NCBI GenBank assembly: GCA_031761405.1
Contig: JASEVX010000003.1
Coordinates: 68,745,135 to 68,809,134, forward strand
Source: Serripes groenlandicus
Taxonomy: Eukaryota > Mollusca > Bivalvia > Cardiida > Cardiidae
Direction: 5' to 3'
DNA: 64,000 nucleotides
The position numbers were made by a program, and so were the translations under genes. Under the pieces are notes generated by a model. It worked only from the letters and a program-made list of their open reading frames with translations. It had not been told where the DNA came from and ran no database searches. Shown piece by piece: positions 21,087 through 31,639 of this stretch (the stretch's first letter is position 1; each line of letters begins with the position of its first letter).

Positions 21087-21888
21087 GATTCAACCAAGAC
21101 TTCACTGAACTCTGATGCATCAATACTCCAAATTGCCAGCCGAAGTACATATGAATAAATGAATAAATGTTGTAAGTTACAAGGAGTAAATGTGATTATT
21201 CTCAGAGAGGAAAAAAGCTTTCTTTTTGTTTACTTCAGTTTAAACTTGCCTTTGACATTATGAGCAATATTTAACCAATGTCCACATTTCAAGGAATTTC
21301 ATAAGTTAAGCCTTATTACTAATAAAATAGTTTGAAGAATTGATAAATTTGACCATAGTGAACACTTTATTTCTTTGCTGCAATGATTACAATTATATTC
21401 AAAGATTATACTTTTATTATCATTTTCTTTTAAAAATTATGTTAAGTTATTTCCCTTAAGATTCTTTTTCATTATTTTATTTTTAGTAAAAGTAATAGTA
21501 TAAAAAGGTAAAAAAAAAAAATTGGCAAATAGTAATACATTCAGATACATCTTGAAAAGTATAAATAAATTTCATGTTTTTTGGTTTCAATTATAGTTTT
21601 ATACTGTGATTCTCAAAAGGAAAGTTACATCATGAAATCAGAATGATGCTAAATATCCTTGAAGCATTGACAATGTTTGTAAATTGCAATACACAATAAA
21701 AACAAAAAAGTTTAGTTTCTTTCGGTTTCTCCACATGTACGAATGTTCATCTAATATGTTTTTCCATACTGAAAGACGGACCTACTTGAAGGCATTTGCA
21801 CATTTTAGCGATGCTTGAGGAAAGCCAGTCATAGGGTTTTTGACAAATGCAGATACTAATCTGTTTGGGCTGCAATTCATTTTAGATC
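21087..21888. other. No gene recognised
   Basis: Very AT-rich non-coding DNA with short A and T runs. No array or frame can be supported. Confidence 0.35.
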
Positions 21889-22500
21889 ATGGTGAGCTAA
21901 TGTGATGGCCGACGTTCTTCGTCCGAACTTCTAGATCTCTAGACGGCCGATGAAAACCTTTTCTTTAATTGAAATCTCCTCCTGAACCGCTGGTTATATT
22001 TTGACCAAACTTGGTAGGAATGATCCTTGGGTGGTTCCCTTTCAAAGCTTTTCAAAGAAATTAATTATAAACAAAAACAATCTCATTGCCATGGCAACAA
22101 ATAGGAAAAACTTGAAATCTTCTTGTTCGAAACAGAAAAGCTTAGATATTTTGTCTGTAACATTAGCTAGTGCTTCTCTTCCAAGATTGTTCAAAGTATG
22201 CCTTGATCAAAATTGGCCTTGCCCCCGGGTCATCTGATTTATATAGAGGGATATATGAACAACATAAAAATCTTCTAATCTTATACAGACTCATCAGTTT
22301 CCTCAAGTCATATCAATTTGACAAAAGACAGACAAAGATTGTTGGGTTATTTCGCCTTGTGGCAAATGAAGCTATTCTGCGCATTGCGCCTTTTGTATAA
22401 GCTTACCTGACAGCAAACTTAGTTTCTGTGTTTAACATTACCATCTTATCATATTGCATTACTCAGGTGAGCGACCCATGACCAGCAGAGCCCTCATGTT
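21889..22500 (-). mobile_element. HINE/pearl-like non-autonomous element
   Basis: On the minus strand the 5' end reads 'ACATGAGGGCTCTGCTGG' then 'GGGTCGCTCACCTGAG', the usual 5' terminus of this bivalve repeat group. The low-coordinate end holds 'TTAGCTCACCATGATC', preceded by degenerate GACGTTCTTCGTCC microsatellite-like sequence. The core contains 'TTTTGACCAAACTTGG' and 'GAATGATCCTTGGGTGG', typical of the family. The terminal hairpin is incomplete here. The overlapping plus-strand frames at 22001-22400 are repeat sequence. Confidence 0.6.
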
Positions 22501-23639
22501 TATCCTGACTCACAAAGCTAATGCAATTTTTAAAAATCCCTTTTAAAGTTTGCTGAAAAATATCAAAACAAAAATATGGTAAAAGTTTAGTAATTCTAAA
22601 AAGTACATGTATAATTATTGTATAGATTAAAACATTGTGGCAGAGGAAATTTCACATTGACGAAACTATTTTTGCAGCTGCATTAAAAGCGTTCGTATGT
22701 AGCAAATGGTTAATATATGAGCGGTGTTTCAGGAATACAATGTTTCTAATTACTGTAGAATGCTAGTTTTGGGCACATCGTCTATAAATGAGCTCATAGC
22801 AAAGAACGTTCTCAAATTTCTTTGAAAACACTCATTTACCATTTCCCAGATGACAAATCTGCAGCACACGATAAACATCCAGACAATTCTGAACAGTTTC
22901 ACCTTTTGCCACAATGTTTTCAAAGGTCGTATGCTGTAGAGGCGACATACATGGCATGTATGTGGATGAGGGTTAAACGTACGTAGCTTCACTACAGATT
23001 AGACAGGGACTATCAACTAGTCAGAATCATCGTCTTTAGTAGCGCGCATCCGTTGCGTTCATGAACCTGTTAATTCGAGGTTGTTATTGCTATTTTTTTG
23101 CACGAAGAAAGTTAGAAACCCTTGAAACGTCGTTCGTTGATATATGCCTTCCCTGCTGCGTTTATCAAGTGCATCACAACGACGACGTTGGTCGCCAAAT
23201 AATGGCTGAATGTCTATCATTGCCCCGACGTTCTTGATAATACATACAATAATTGCTAGATGACATTGTCCTGTCTTAAACAAAAAAGGAGAATAGGACA
23301 GCCCTCAATAAACGCAAATCGTGAAAACTCACTAGGCCACACGAAGTCGGTGTTAACAGATTAGCCTAGCTAGATGACATTATGGTGTCTTAAGAAATAA
23401 GGGAGCAATTAACGCACACACTGTTCCGTTAATCGTGAAAACTTTTCACGTTTTATTACCCTTAATTCCGCTCTTATCAATACAAAACAATACATTTTAT
23501 TACATTCAGGCACCTTTTCCTATAGTAAATTACAAACAAGTATTTACAATTTACAAAACGTAATCCCTTTACGAGAAGCAAACATAAAGTAAATTATAAA
23601 TATTAAACAATTTTCCCGACAATAAAAGCTAGAAATATC
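22501..23639. other. No gene; contains a MITE copy (22833-22978)
   Basis: The MITE copy runs from 'TTTACCATTTCCCAGATGAC' (with 'AAATCTGCAGCACACG') to 'GTATGTGGATGAGGGTTAAA'. The frame at 23283-23059 (minus) is not recognised. 'TAGATGACATT...GTCTTAA' occurs twice (about 23258 and 23372), a small local duplication. Confidence 0.45.
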
Positions 23640-23644
23640 ACTGA

Positions 23645-24298
23645 AGGTGATGAATACCCCCAGCTGGTGCCTGATAATTTACATATGTATGAGAAATTCA
23701 AGGGGCCATAACTCATTTAAAAATAATTTCAGAGCAACACGCCGACAATATGCACAACTAGGCTTGGTATCAATCATTCTTGTGAAGTTATATTGAATTC
23801 TGACCAAGGATTGCTGAGAAATAGTGTTCACAAGAAATGTCTACAGACCAACTATGTATGAGGAATTCAAGGGGCCATAACTCATTTAAAAATATTTCCA
23901 GTGCAACGCGCCGACAATATGCACAACTAGGCTTGGTATCCATCATTCTTGTGAAGTTGTATTGAATTCTGACCAAGGATTGCTGAGAAAGAGTGTTCAC
24001 AAGAAATGTCTACAGACCAACTATGTATGAGGAATTCAAGGGGCCATAACTCATTTAAAAATAATTCCTGTGCAACACGCCGACAATATGCACAACTAGG
24101 CTTGGTATTAATTATTCTTGTGAAGTTATATTGAATTCTGACCAAGGGTTGCTGAGAAATAGTGTTCACAAGAAATGTCCAGACCAACGGACCGACCAAC
24201 CGATCGACCAACCAACCAACCAACCGACCAACTGACAAACCGACCGACAAGCGTGACTCCTATATAGCCCCCATATACTACGTATCTGGGGGTATAAC
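23645..24298 (+). mobile_element. Complete pearl/HINE-type element
   Basis: All hallmarks are visible in order. A 5' subterminal repeat ATACCCCCAG (23654-23663). Three tandem cores of exactly 169 bp, starting at 23684, 23853 and 24022, each with 'AAGGGGCCATAACTCATTTA'. An ACCGACCA-type tetranucleotide microsatellite (about 24180-24250). Then a 3' hairpin, 'CCCCCATATAC' against 'GTATCTGGGGG', containing the complementary subterminal repeat CTGGGGGTAT (24286-24295). This is the architecture described for bivalve pearl elements and Helentron-associated elements. It encodes no protein and would depend on a Rep/helicase from elsewhere. The open minus-strand frames over the cores are repeat translations. 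Confidence 0.85.
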
Positions 24299-24828
24299 AA
24301 TGACTATAACAATAGAAACAAATACAATAGTGCATACCAATATCAAACTATATAACTGTATACAGTCTGATATCGATAGCGTACTCGTGTACATATATAT
24401 AAAATTATTCATTCAACCAAATCAAGATGATGGTGATGAGAACCATACTTATGCAGATCGAGATCAGACCACATAACTATGCAGTTTAATCTCGGTACAC
24501 TTTCACATTTTGTTATTTATTTTGTAACAATATATTTTTCTCGCAAATACAATGTATTGTTAAACATATATACATGTTACAAAGACAATACACAAACACA
24601 CTTTATATTTACGTGCTGTCTCGATTGAACGGTTTCGGTCTGACATGTGTAAACATTTGTATAACTCACTATTTTATCAATGAAAAGTTAAACAATCCAT
24701 ATATGTATTGAAGTGTGTATTTTTTAAGCCGATTTATGAATGGAATAGTTATTGTATTATTAATATTATTATCATTATTGATAAAGTGTATCATTGGATT
24801 AAATTGCAACATTCGTGTATTCGAGTTT

Positions 24829-24862
<34 letters not shown>

Positions 24863-25049
24863 TGCTGTAGAATATTTATAGAGGATTTAAAACTTAATAA
24901 CTGTGAGTATTGTATTTTTGCATTTGAGCCTCGTTTTCGTTTATTTATTTTTTAATTTGATTTTTTTATTTCAATATCAAAGTGAATATTATCGTTTATT
25001 CATATATTAATCATTTTCCCGTCAGTGTTCTTAAGTTCAATTCCTCATT
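24299..25049. other. No gene; (GT)n microsatellite
   Basis: A GT dinucleotide run lies at about 24831-24861. The rest is AT-rich and unassigned. Confidence 0.5.
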
Positions 25050-25344
25050 CTATTTGCGTTGTAAATATATTTTGCTAGTTTAAGCGTTGCAGATTTCGTT
25101 TCTAAACTTAGAAAACGTGTGAATTTATTAAGATTTGGCCAATTTTGGTAATATGGTTCTAAGAATTATTTACGAAGATCTCTATACTTCGGGCAAACAA
25201 GTAGACAATGATATTCATTCCCTTCTTGTTGATGATTGCAGTTTACACACAGTATGTAGTTTCTGGGTGTATTGACATATCTTCCCGTTTCTATATTGAG
25301 TGAATGAGAACTCGTTCTTTGTTAATGCCATTTTGATTCTTTTT
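25050..25344 (-). pseudogene. LINE ORF2 C-terminus (distal half, interrupted copy)
   Basis: The minus-strand translation gives 'RTSSHSLNIETGRYV', then C-x2-C-x9-H-x4-C in 'CVNCNHQQEGNEYHCLLVC', 'PKYRDLRK', one stop, 'EPYYQNWPNLNKFTRFLSL' and 'LAKYIYNANRMRN'. This is the same C-terminal domain type as at 856-1557. It is one half of a LINE copy whose other half lies at 26397-26583, separated by a nested Helitron-like element. One stop and one small frameshift show that it is inactive. Confidence 0.85.
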
Positions 25345-25346
25345 TA

Positions 25347-25398
25347 GCTCTACTGGCCAAAGGCCAGAAGGGCTTATGTCGTGGCGATTTGTCCGTCG

Positions 25399-25438
<40 letters not shown>

Positions 25439-26394
25439 TCCGTAATCAATTTCTTGTTAACACGATACAGTCTTCACTTTTGATTGTATCTCAACCAAAC
25501 TTATACAGTAGTTAGATATCTATGAGAGCTCGGTTCCTTTAGAAAACAAGCCAGATCTGCCCGTGCATGACTGGATTATGGCCCTTGAAATGGTCAAAAT
25601 TGCTATAAAAGAGCTTGTTAACATGATACAGTCTTCACTTTTGATTGTATCTCAAGCAAACTTATACAGTAGTTAGATATCTATGAGAGCTCGGTTCCTT
25701 TTGAAAACCAGCCACAGATCCGCCCATGCATGACTGGATTATGGTCCTTGAAATGGTCAAAATTGCTATAAAAGAGCTTGTTAACACGATTCAGTCTTTA
25801 TTTTTCACCAAACTTATACAGCAGTTAGATATCTATGAGAGCTCGGTTCCTTTCGAAAACCAGCCAGATCCGCCCATGCATGACTGGATTATGGCCCTTG
25901 AAATGGTCAAAATTGCTATAAAAGAGCTTGTTAACACGATACAGTTTTTTTTTTTTTATTGTATCTCAACCAAACTTATACAGTAGTTAGATATTCATGA
26001 GAGCTTGATTCCTTTCGAAAACAAGCCAGATCCGCCACATGCATGACTGAATTATGGCCCTTGAAATTGTCAAAATTGCTATAATAGGGCTTGTTAACAT
26101 GATACAGTCCTTATATTTGATTGTATCTCAATCAAACTTATACAGTAGTTAGATATCCATGAGAGTTTGGTTCATTTCTAAAAAACGGCCAGATCTACCA
26201 ATGCATGGCTGGATTATGGCCCTTGAAATTGTCAAAATTGCTATAATACAGCTTGTGAACACAACAGAGCTTCCATTTACTATCTAATATTCACCAAACT
26301 TAGATGGTATTTGAATATTGATGACATATTTGTTCCTTTTGAAACAAGCCAGATCAATGCCAGTAGAGCATAGGCCCTCGTGGACCTCTTGTTT
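25347..26394 (-). mobile_element. Complete HINE/pearl-like element nested in LINE ORF
   Basis: On the minus strand the 5' end is AAACAAGAGGTCCACGAGGG. The subterminal repeat GCTCTACTGGC (26369-26359) is matched by its exact complement GCCAGTAGAGC at the 3' end (25357-25347). Between them are about 5.5 tandem cores of 150-163 bp ('GAGCTTGTTAACACGATACA' marks each), a (GCAC)n microsatellite (about 25397-25438), and a perfect 3' hairpin CTGGCC-TTT-GGCCAG seven bases from the end. A TA lies at each junction, so either a 2-bp duplication or a T-rich Helitron target is possible. Removing it rejoins the flanking LINE frame. Confidence 0.85.
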
Positions 26395-26396
26395 TA

Positions 26397-26583
26397 TGTA
26401 CTCAAGATATTGTTCAAATATGAACTGGTGCTTAAATAAACTGTATTTCTCGAGTTTGTAAGAGTTGTTAATCTTTGAGTACCAAGATTGTTTATACATA
26501 TCATTTATTCTTTTAGTGGCAACCAAGTATCCTATGTATTTCAACTCATTTTGTTTCGGCGTTAACTGAAAATACTGAAACAT
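26397..26583 (-). pseudogene. LINE ORF2 C-terminal region (proximal half)
   Basis: The minus-strand frame reads 'RINDMYKQSWYSKINNS', 'KLEKYSLFKHQF' and 'FEQYLEYIK', which is the region normally preceding the 'LRTSSH-x-L-x-IE-x-GR' motif. That motif lies at 25344 downward. The frame beyond EYIK in the raw sequence is the inserted element, not LINE protein. Confidence 0.8.
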
Positions 26584-27284
26584 ACTGGGTTATCATGAAA
26601 CATTGATCGCGTTTTATGTCTATTGAACCCTAGGCATGATCACAGGTACCCGTATCGTAGACTGTTACAAAACAAAACATTGCATTTTCTATTACATCAA
26701 CAAGGTATATTTTCTTTCGGACGGCTATTTTTAAAAACTGTCGCAAACAATAACTGCTTTGAGATTTCTCCAAGAATTTTTTATTTGCATAAAACGTAAC
26801 GTAAAATAAACAATCTGCAAAATCAAATTTACTTTGGTTGTTTTATTTTCGAGATATGGGAACAAATGTGGAGAAAATATTCCTCTACAAAATGTCCACA
26901 TACCCAATAACATGTTCAGTTTCTGGCAGTTTCTGAGCATTCAAAATAAAAACAATCAAATGTCAAATTTAATGAAGGATGGAACATGGAATAAAACCGG
27001 AACAGATAATTGCATGAATACTCATCTTGCTGAAATAGGCTGCTTGAATATTCTCTTTGGATAGATTTTTTAATTTTTGTTGTCAAGTGCTTCAGTTTGT
27101 GTCAATATATTTCATTGTATGATAGACAATCATCCCATTTTTCATTGGCTGATAGAGACACACCTCAGAAGATTGCCTTCAATTATGATAAGAGGGGTGT
27201 TATGATCATGACATATGGCACCCAAGCCAGCGAAACAACCCCGCTCAATAACAGTTATTTCTTTAATGTTTACCTACATACATG
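26584..27284. other. No gene recognised
   Basis: Short frames on both strands, no family similarity and no array. Confidence 0.3.
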
Positions 27285-27455
27285 TATACGCTGCCTGACG
27301 CCTCTGCAGCAGACGATATTTGAAAACTTAGTTACAAAAGGACAAATTGCTAACAATGAGCAAATTACTACTGTGGCCCCATTATTATCAATGCCAAGAT
27401 GTTTTCAAAGTCGTTATTTTCAGATTTGCTGTATGTGGGAAGGAGTTAAATGCTA
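27285..27455. mobile_element. MITE copy (CTGCAGCAGA family)
   Basis: Runs from 'GCCTCTGCAGCAGACG' to 'CAGATTTGCTGTATGTGGGA' and 'GGAGTTAAA'. The central palindrome is partly preserved ('GACAAATTGCTAACAATGAG'). The 119-codon plus frame at 27097-27456 runs into it and is not a gene. Confidence 0.6.
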
Positions 27456-27855
27456 AGCAAATGAAAAGATATAATAATAATAATCCTTACTAAAAAGCGT
27501 TCAGATTTAAGTCGGAAAACGCATTCCCGATACGGTTAGAATAAAATACAACTCATTCACATATCAAAATGGATGCATTACATAATCATTTGTCGTAAAC
27601 ATGGTAAAAAATAGGATTAAAATCACTCTTCTTATTTTTCTTAACATCCTCATTTTGACTTGTTTAAAGAACACTAGCTGATTTGTTAAGGTGTCATATT
27701 TGCATAATTAAACCCGAAATATGTACATATGTAGATAGTTTACGTGTATTAAAACTTGTAAATTACCCAATTTACACACAAATTAAAGACCCAAAATAGA
27801 GCTAGACGCGATTTAGTAATTGTTATTAAAATGTATAAAGAGTCAAGGCCTAAGA

Positions 27856-28196
27856 TTAATTACTAGCCGATGGTAACCCTCGACGCACGAGAGCTTCGTC
27901 AATGGCTTCTTTCCATTCCAGTATCCTTCTTTCCATATCCTCATCAACATGTTTCTTCCTTGACATATATTCGGGCTTTCCCACTCGTTTAAATGAGCCC
28001 TCTTTGTTGTTCAGCGTACACCACAGTCGTTCTAGGCTGAGCTCCGAATGTAAGAACGCAGCTAGCTTTGTAAGGGAGTTCGCAAGATCGGTTTTCAGCT
28101 TGTCGTAATATAGAATGAACAAGTCGCCTTTAAAGCTGTTTATCCATCCCACATTTGTATTCTTACGTATACTGTTGTTTAGACTTTCTTTGAAAT
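27856..28196 (-). CDS. WSCD-like sulfotransferase, last exon
   Basis: The acceptor (TATTTGCAG|ATTTCAAAG) opens a 341-nt exon that ends at TAA (27858-27856). The exon-2 overhang G joins AT to give Asp, keeping frame. The product reads 'NVGWINSFKGDLFILYYDKL', the strand/helix before the C-terminal end, then 'LAAFLHSELSLERLWCTLN' and 'NKEGSFKRVGKP', a signature of WSC-domain/sulfotransferase-1-like C-termini. A charged tail 'EDMERRILEWKEAIDEALV' follows. Proteins of this family are usually Golgi type II sulfotransferases using PAPS as donor. The acceptor substrate cannot be deduced here. Confidence 0.85.
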
Positions 28197-28765
28197 CTGC
28201 AAATAGATAAATAGTCCACATTTAGATTAGAACAAAACATGTTTCATAATGAGGAACTTGGACTCGTTTTAAATTCGAAATGTATATTTAATATGAAAGG
28301 GTAGTCGGGACTCCGGATATCATATCAGTAAATTACCTGTACTAAGGAAGTCTTATGTTACCCGTGTAATTCAGCCGGAATAGCAAGAGACAATTATATT
28401 CTAACGAAGATTCATGTCGTATTTAACGCGAGGTTCAGGTTGCATCTCCGATTCGATGTCATTTTAAGTAACGTTGGCATACGTCAAAAATGAAACAGTC
28501 ATTTAGTCAGACGATGCGTGTGAAAACAAACCTTAATGCATTTGTGACCAGTGAAGATAGCCTTAGACTAGCCAGTTCACCTACGCAGTCTGATCTGGTT
28601 CTGCACTGTTCGCTAATAAGTCATAGAAGGTTTCAAAATCCATTTGGATCCTCAAAACATCGATGAACATGCACGGTTTTTTAAATACGTGAATATTGGT
28701 ATTCATAGAACACCGTTCAAATGATCAAATGCGATCGATATATGTCATTTTAAATATAGTTTTTC

Positions 28766-28892
28766 GTTATCCCTTTCAGTTTGACACACCTGCAGCAGAT
28801 GACGTCTGAAAACATGGTTGCGTGTGCAGCAGATGACTTTTGAAAACATGGCGGCGTCTGCAGCAGATGTGTTGTATATGGGAAATGGTTAA
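28766..28892. mobile_element. Short MITE copy (CTGCAGCAGA family)
   Basis: From 'TTATCCCTTTCAGTTTGACA' to 'GTATATGGGAAATGGTTAAA'. It has a triplicated internal 'GCAGCAGATGAC' segment and has lost the central palindrome. Confidence 0.6.
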
Positions 28893-28977
28893 AGGAATAG
28901 CAATATCAAGATATCTCTCAAATTTAAAGGACTACATCTTATCTCGATAGGCCCTTTTTGTAATTAAGATACTTTCA

Positions 28978-29595
28978 TTTTAGAATATCTCTCAACCATA
29001 CCTGACATCTGTTTACCACATACTAGTTGTTATCAGTATTGCAAATACAGATATCTCTCAACAATGCCTGACATCTCTTTTACCACATACTAGTAGTTAG
29101 CACTATTGCAAATACAGATATCTCTCAACCTTGCCTGGCATCTCTTTTACCACATACTAGTAGTTAGCACTATTGCAAATACAGATGTCTCTCAACCATG
29201 CCTGACATCTCTTTTACCACATACTAGTAGTTAGCACTATTGCAAATACAGATATCTCTCAACCATGCCTGACATCTCTTTTACCACAAACTAGTAGTTA
29301 GCACTATTGCAAATACAGATATCTCTCAACCATGCCTGACATCTCTTTACCACATACTAGTAGTTATCACTTTTGCAAATACAGATACTTCTTAACCTTT
29401 CCTGACATCTATTTACTACATACTAGTTGTTATCACTATTGCAAATACAGATATCTCTCAACCATGCCTGACATCTCTTTACCACATACTAGTAGTTATC
29501 ACTTTTGCAAATACAGATACTTCTTAACCTTTCCTGACATATATTTACTACATACTAGTTGTTATCACTATTGCAAATACAGATATCTCTCAAAA
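28978..29595. repeat. 66-67-bp minisatellite (~9 copies)
   Basis: Starts of 'CAGATATCTCTCAAC' lie at 29048, 29115, 29182, 29249, 29316, 29382, 29448, 29514 and 29580. The period is 67 for the early units and 66 for the later ones. The last four units alternate as a 132-bp dimer (TATCTCTCAAC versus TACTTCTTAAC). The frame MPDISLPHTSSYH... is a translation of the 66-bp part. Confidence 0.95.
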
Positions 29596-29719
29596 AGATC
29601 ACAGGACAAGGAAAGCTTTTAAATAAATAAAAAAAAATCTCTAAATATATTAATATATATTTAGTATATGTATGTAGTTTTCTTGCGAACAATGAATAAA
29701 GAGTCTTTATATTTACTAT

Positions 29720-29944
29720 TTCCAACTTGAAGACACATTACGACGCTACTGCAGCAAACGACTTTTGAAAACATTGGGACAAAAGGAACAACGTGTTCAT
29801 AATGAGCTATTTCTCCTTTGGTCTAAATGTGTTCAACTCTATTCCATATATACTTAGATTTATAGAAATGCCCATATCATAGTCAAGGTACCTTTTTAAA
29901 GGCGTCTGCTGCAGATTTGATATATGTAGGAAGGGGTTTAAATG
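29720..29944. mobile_element. MITE copy (CTGCAGCAGA family)
   Basis: Full-length, about 220 bp. The left end is 'TTTCCAACTTGAAGACAC' with 'CTGCAGCAAACG'; the centre is 'TTCATAATGAGCTATTTCTC'; the right end is 'GCGTCTGCTGCAGATTTG' with 'GGAAGGGGTTTAA'. Confidence 0.65.
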
Positions 29945-30472
29945 GTTTTCATTCGACGTTTAATAGATTGTGACCCTGTTCACGTTTAAGCTACACTTTG
30001 GCAATCATGAACAGAAAAGGTTCCATTCAGTCTGATAATCTTATCCGAAAAGTTTACTATTCAAATGAATCTTAAGTCAAAAAGCTTAATATGTAACTAA
30101 TTTGCCGGAATTCTGAATTCAGATCACAGTGTACACAGGTTGATATGGATCTTCACTGTTTGCACAGGGTGCAAATTAGCAAGGACAAGCTCATATTGAA
30201 TATGTTTTAGTAAATGTTATCGATCTCCTCTGAATGTTTTATGTTTTTGTTTTAATTGAAATAGAATTCTCGTACCCGAAGATCAAATGTTAAATGAACT
30301 ACCATATATCTATAAGTTTGTTGAACATGTGCCACATTGCGCTTACATCGCATGCCAAAGAAGCAACGATTATGGTGGCGCGAAGTTGATTCCAAAAAGG
30401 TCGTAAAAAATCAAAGAAACAACGATTATGGTGGCGCGAAGTTGATTCCGAAAAGGTCGTAAAAAATCATAC

Positions 30473-30700
30473 CGTCTCCGTTGAACTGTGATTTCGGTAT
30501 CACTGCGGTTTTGTTCGCCTTTCTTCTGTTGTATTCAGCAAGCGTTGATTCAAATGGATCTCTAACTATGATGATAGCACGACCGAAATCTAGTTTTCCC
30601 AAGTTGTGGGTTTTCACTGCTATCACGTTGTGAATTGTGTGTTCGCCTTTAAACACATGATCGATAGTACGACTACCATAAATACTTCCCGTGTAAATTC
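30473..30700 (-). CDS. WSCD-like sulfotransferase, middle exon
   Basis: Bounded by an acceptor (TTCTTTATAG|GAATTTACAC) and a donor (GGAGACG|GTATGA), 228 nt. Joined to the upstream exon it reads 'TGIYTGSIYGS', a hallmark right after the PAPS loop in WSCD proteins, then 'GEHTIHNVIAVKTHNLG' and 'LDFGRAIIIVRDPFES' with 'TLAEYNRR'. RDPFES holds the Arg and Ser that bind the 3'-phosphate of PAPS in sulfotransferases. There are no stops or shifts, and both splice phases match the neighbours. Confidence 0.9.
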
Positions 30701-30845
30701 CTATAAAGAAATATTGCGTGTGAAAATCACTGATGGTTTACTTCACACAACTTCATCGTAAATTTAAATCCGAACTCTTCGGGAAATCAAGTAAAACTAA
30801 ATGTAGACCAATGTCACATGCAGTAACTTATTCAATTGGTTTTAA

Positions 30846-31200
30846 ATAGCAATTAAAGGAAGGATTGTGATATTCATAGCAATTAATGGAAGGATTGTGA
30901 TATTCATAGCAATTGATGGAAGGATTGTGATGTTCATAGCAATTGATGGAAGGATTGTGATATGCATAGCAATTGATGGTAGGATTGTGATATTCATAGC
31001 AATTGATGCATAGCAATTGATGGAAGGAGTGTGATATTCATAGCAATTGATGGAATGAATGAATGAATTTATATTGTTTTATGGCGCATCGACAGCTATG
31101 GTCATTTAGCGCGCAATTAAATTTAATTATTCATGATCCCTGGGTAAACAAACCAGTACTAGGCTAAAAAAGCAATTGATGGAAGGATTGTGATATCAAG
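30846..31200. repeat. 30-bp minisatellite interrupted by a LINE tail
   Basis: About eight units of 'TAGCAATTGATGGAAGGATT' plus 'GTGATATTCA'. Because the period is 30, the minus-strand frame stays open with a 10-residue repeat (INCYEYHNPS). That is a repeat artefact. Positions 31056-31170 are foreign. Confidence 0.9.
31056..31170 (-). mobile_element. 5'-truncated LINE 3' tail with target-site duplication
   Basis: A 115-bp insert inside the minisatellite. On the minus strand it ends in a (CATT)n tail preceded by the complement of 'TTTTATGGCGCATCGACAGC' and 'GGTCATTTAGCGCGC'. It is a diverged relative of the 3' end of the two long LINEs ('TTTTAAGGCCCGTCGACAAC', 'GGTCATTTTGGGCGC'). AGCAATTGATGGAA is duplicated at 31042-31055 and 31171-31184, though the host repeat itself could supply both copies. 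Confidence 0.8.
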
Positions 31201-31639
31201 AAAGTATAAAAAAGTTGTTCTTTGTAATGAGAACGTTATCTGTACTTCTACATTGTTAGTCCATAGGAAGATAAAAAGTTTACTTGTTTACCAATTCTAT
31301 TTTCTATAAAAGTTAACTTATAAATAAAGTTGCCCTTTTCTTCTAATGTATCTAATTATCCAATTTTAATCCATTTTCATACAATACTGGTATAAAGACA
31401 TGTTTTGAATTTACCGTAAAATTAAAAATATAAAGGCATATTCACTATTTGTTCCCATTCTTTAAGTTGCAATAAACAAACTGTACGACTTTAAACGTCG
31501 TTTTTTTTATAGTTTTTTAAACTTTAACAGTGTATTGTTTTCCCAAATTAAACAGTTGTTTAACATCGATATCAAATACATTATTGACTACTTTAAAGCA
31601 TTTATTATCTCCATAAGTGATTATATTTTTGGCCATTTT

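Larger units (their letters stand above)
28197..30472 (-). other. Intron 2 of the sulfotransferase gene
   Basis: A GT-AG intron of 2.28 kb carrying a 66-67-bp minisatellite, two MITEs, and, right at its 5' end, a ~56-bp tandem duplication (about 30361-30469) whose inner copy stops a few bases from the splice donor. Confidence 0.75.

Noticed and set aside
23788..24335. Minus-strand frames with 'SCAYCRRVA' looking like a zinc-binding motif
   Set aside because: They are translations of the 169-bp HINE cores. The Cys pair recurs only because the DNA repeats.
25397..25438. CRISPR-like or regulatory repeat
   Set aside because: It is a simple tetranucleotide tract, an expected component of the HINE/pearl element that contains it. 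No spacers are present.
27097..27456. 119-codon plus-strand frame as a gene
   Set aside because: Its 3' half is a MITE copy of the CTGCAGCAGA family.
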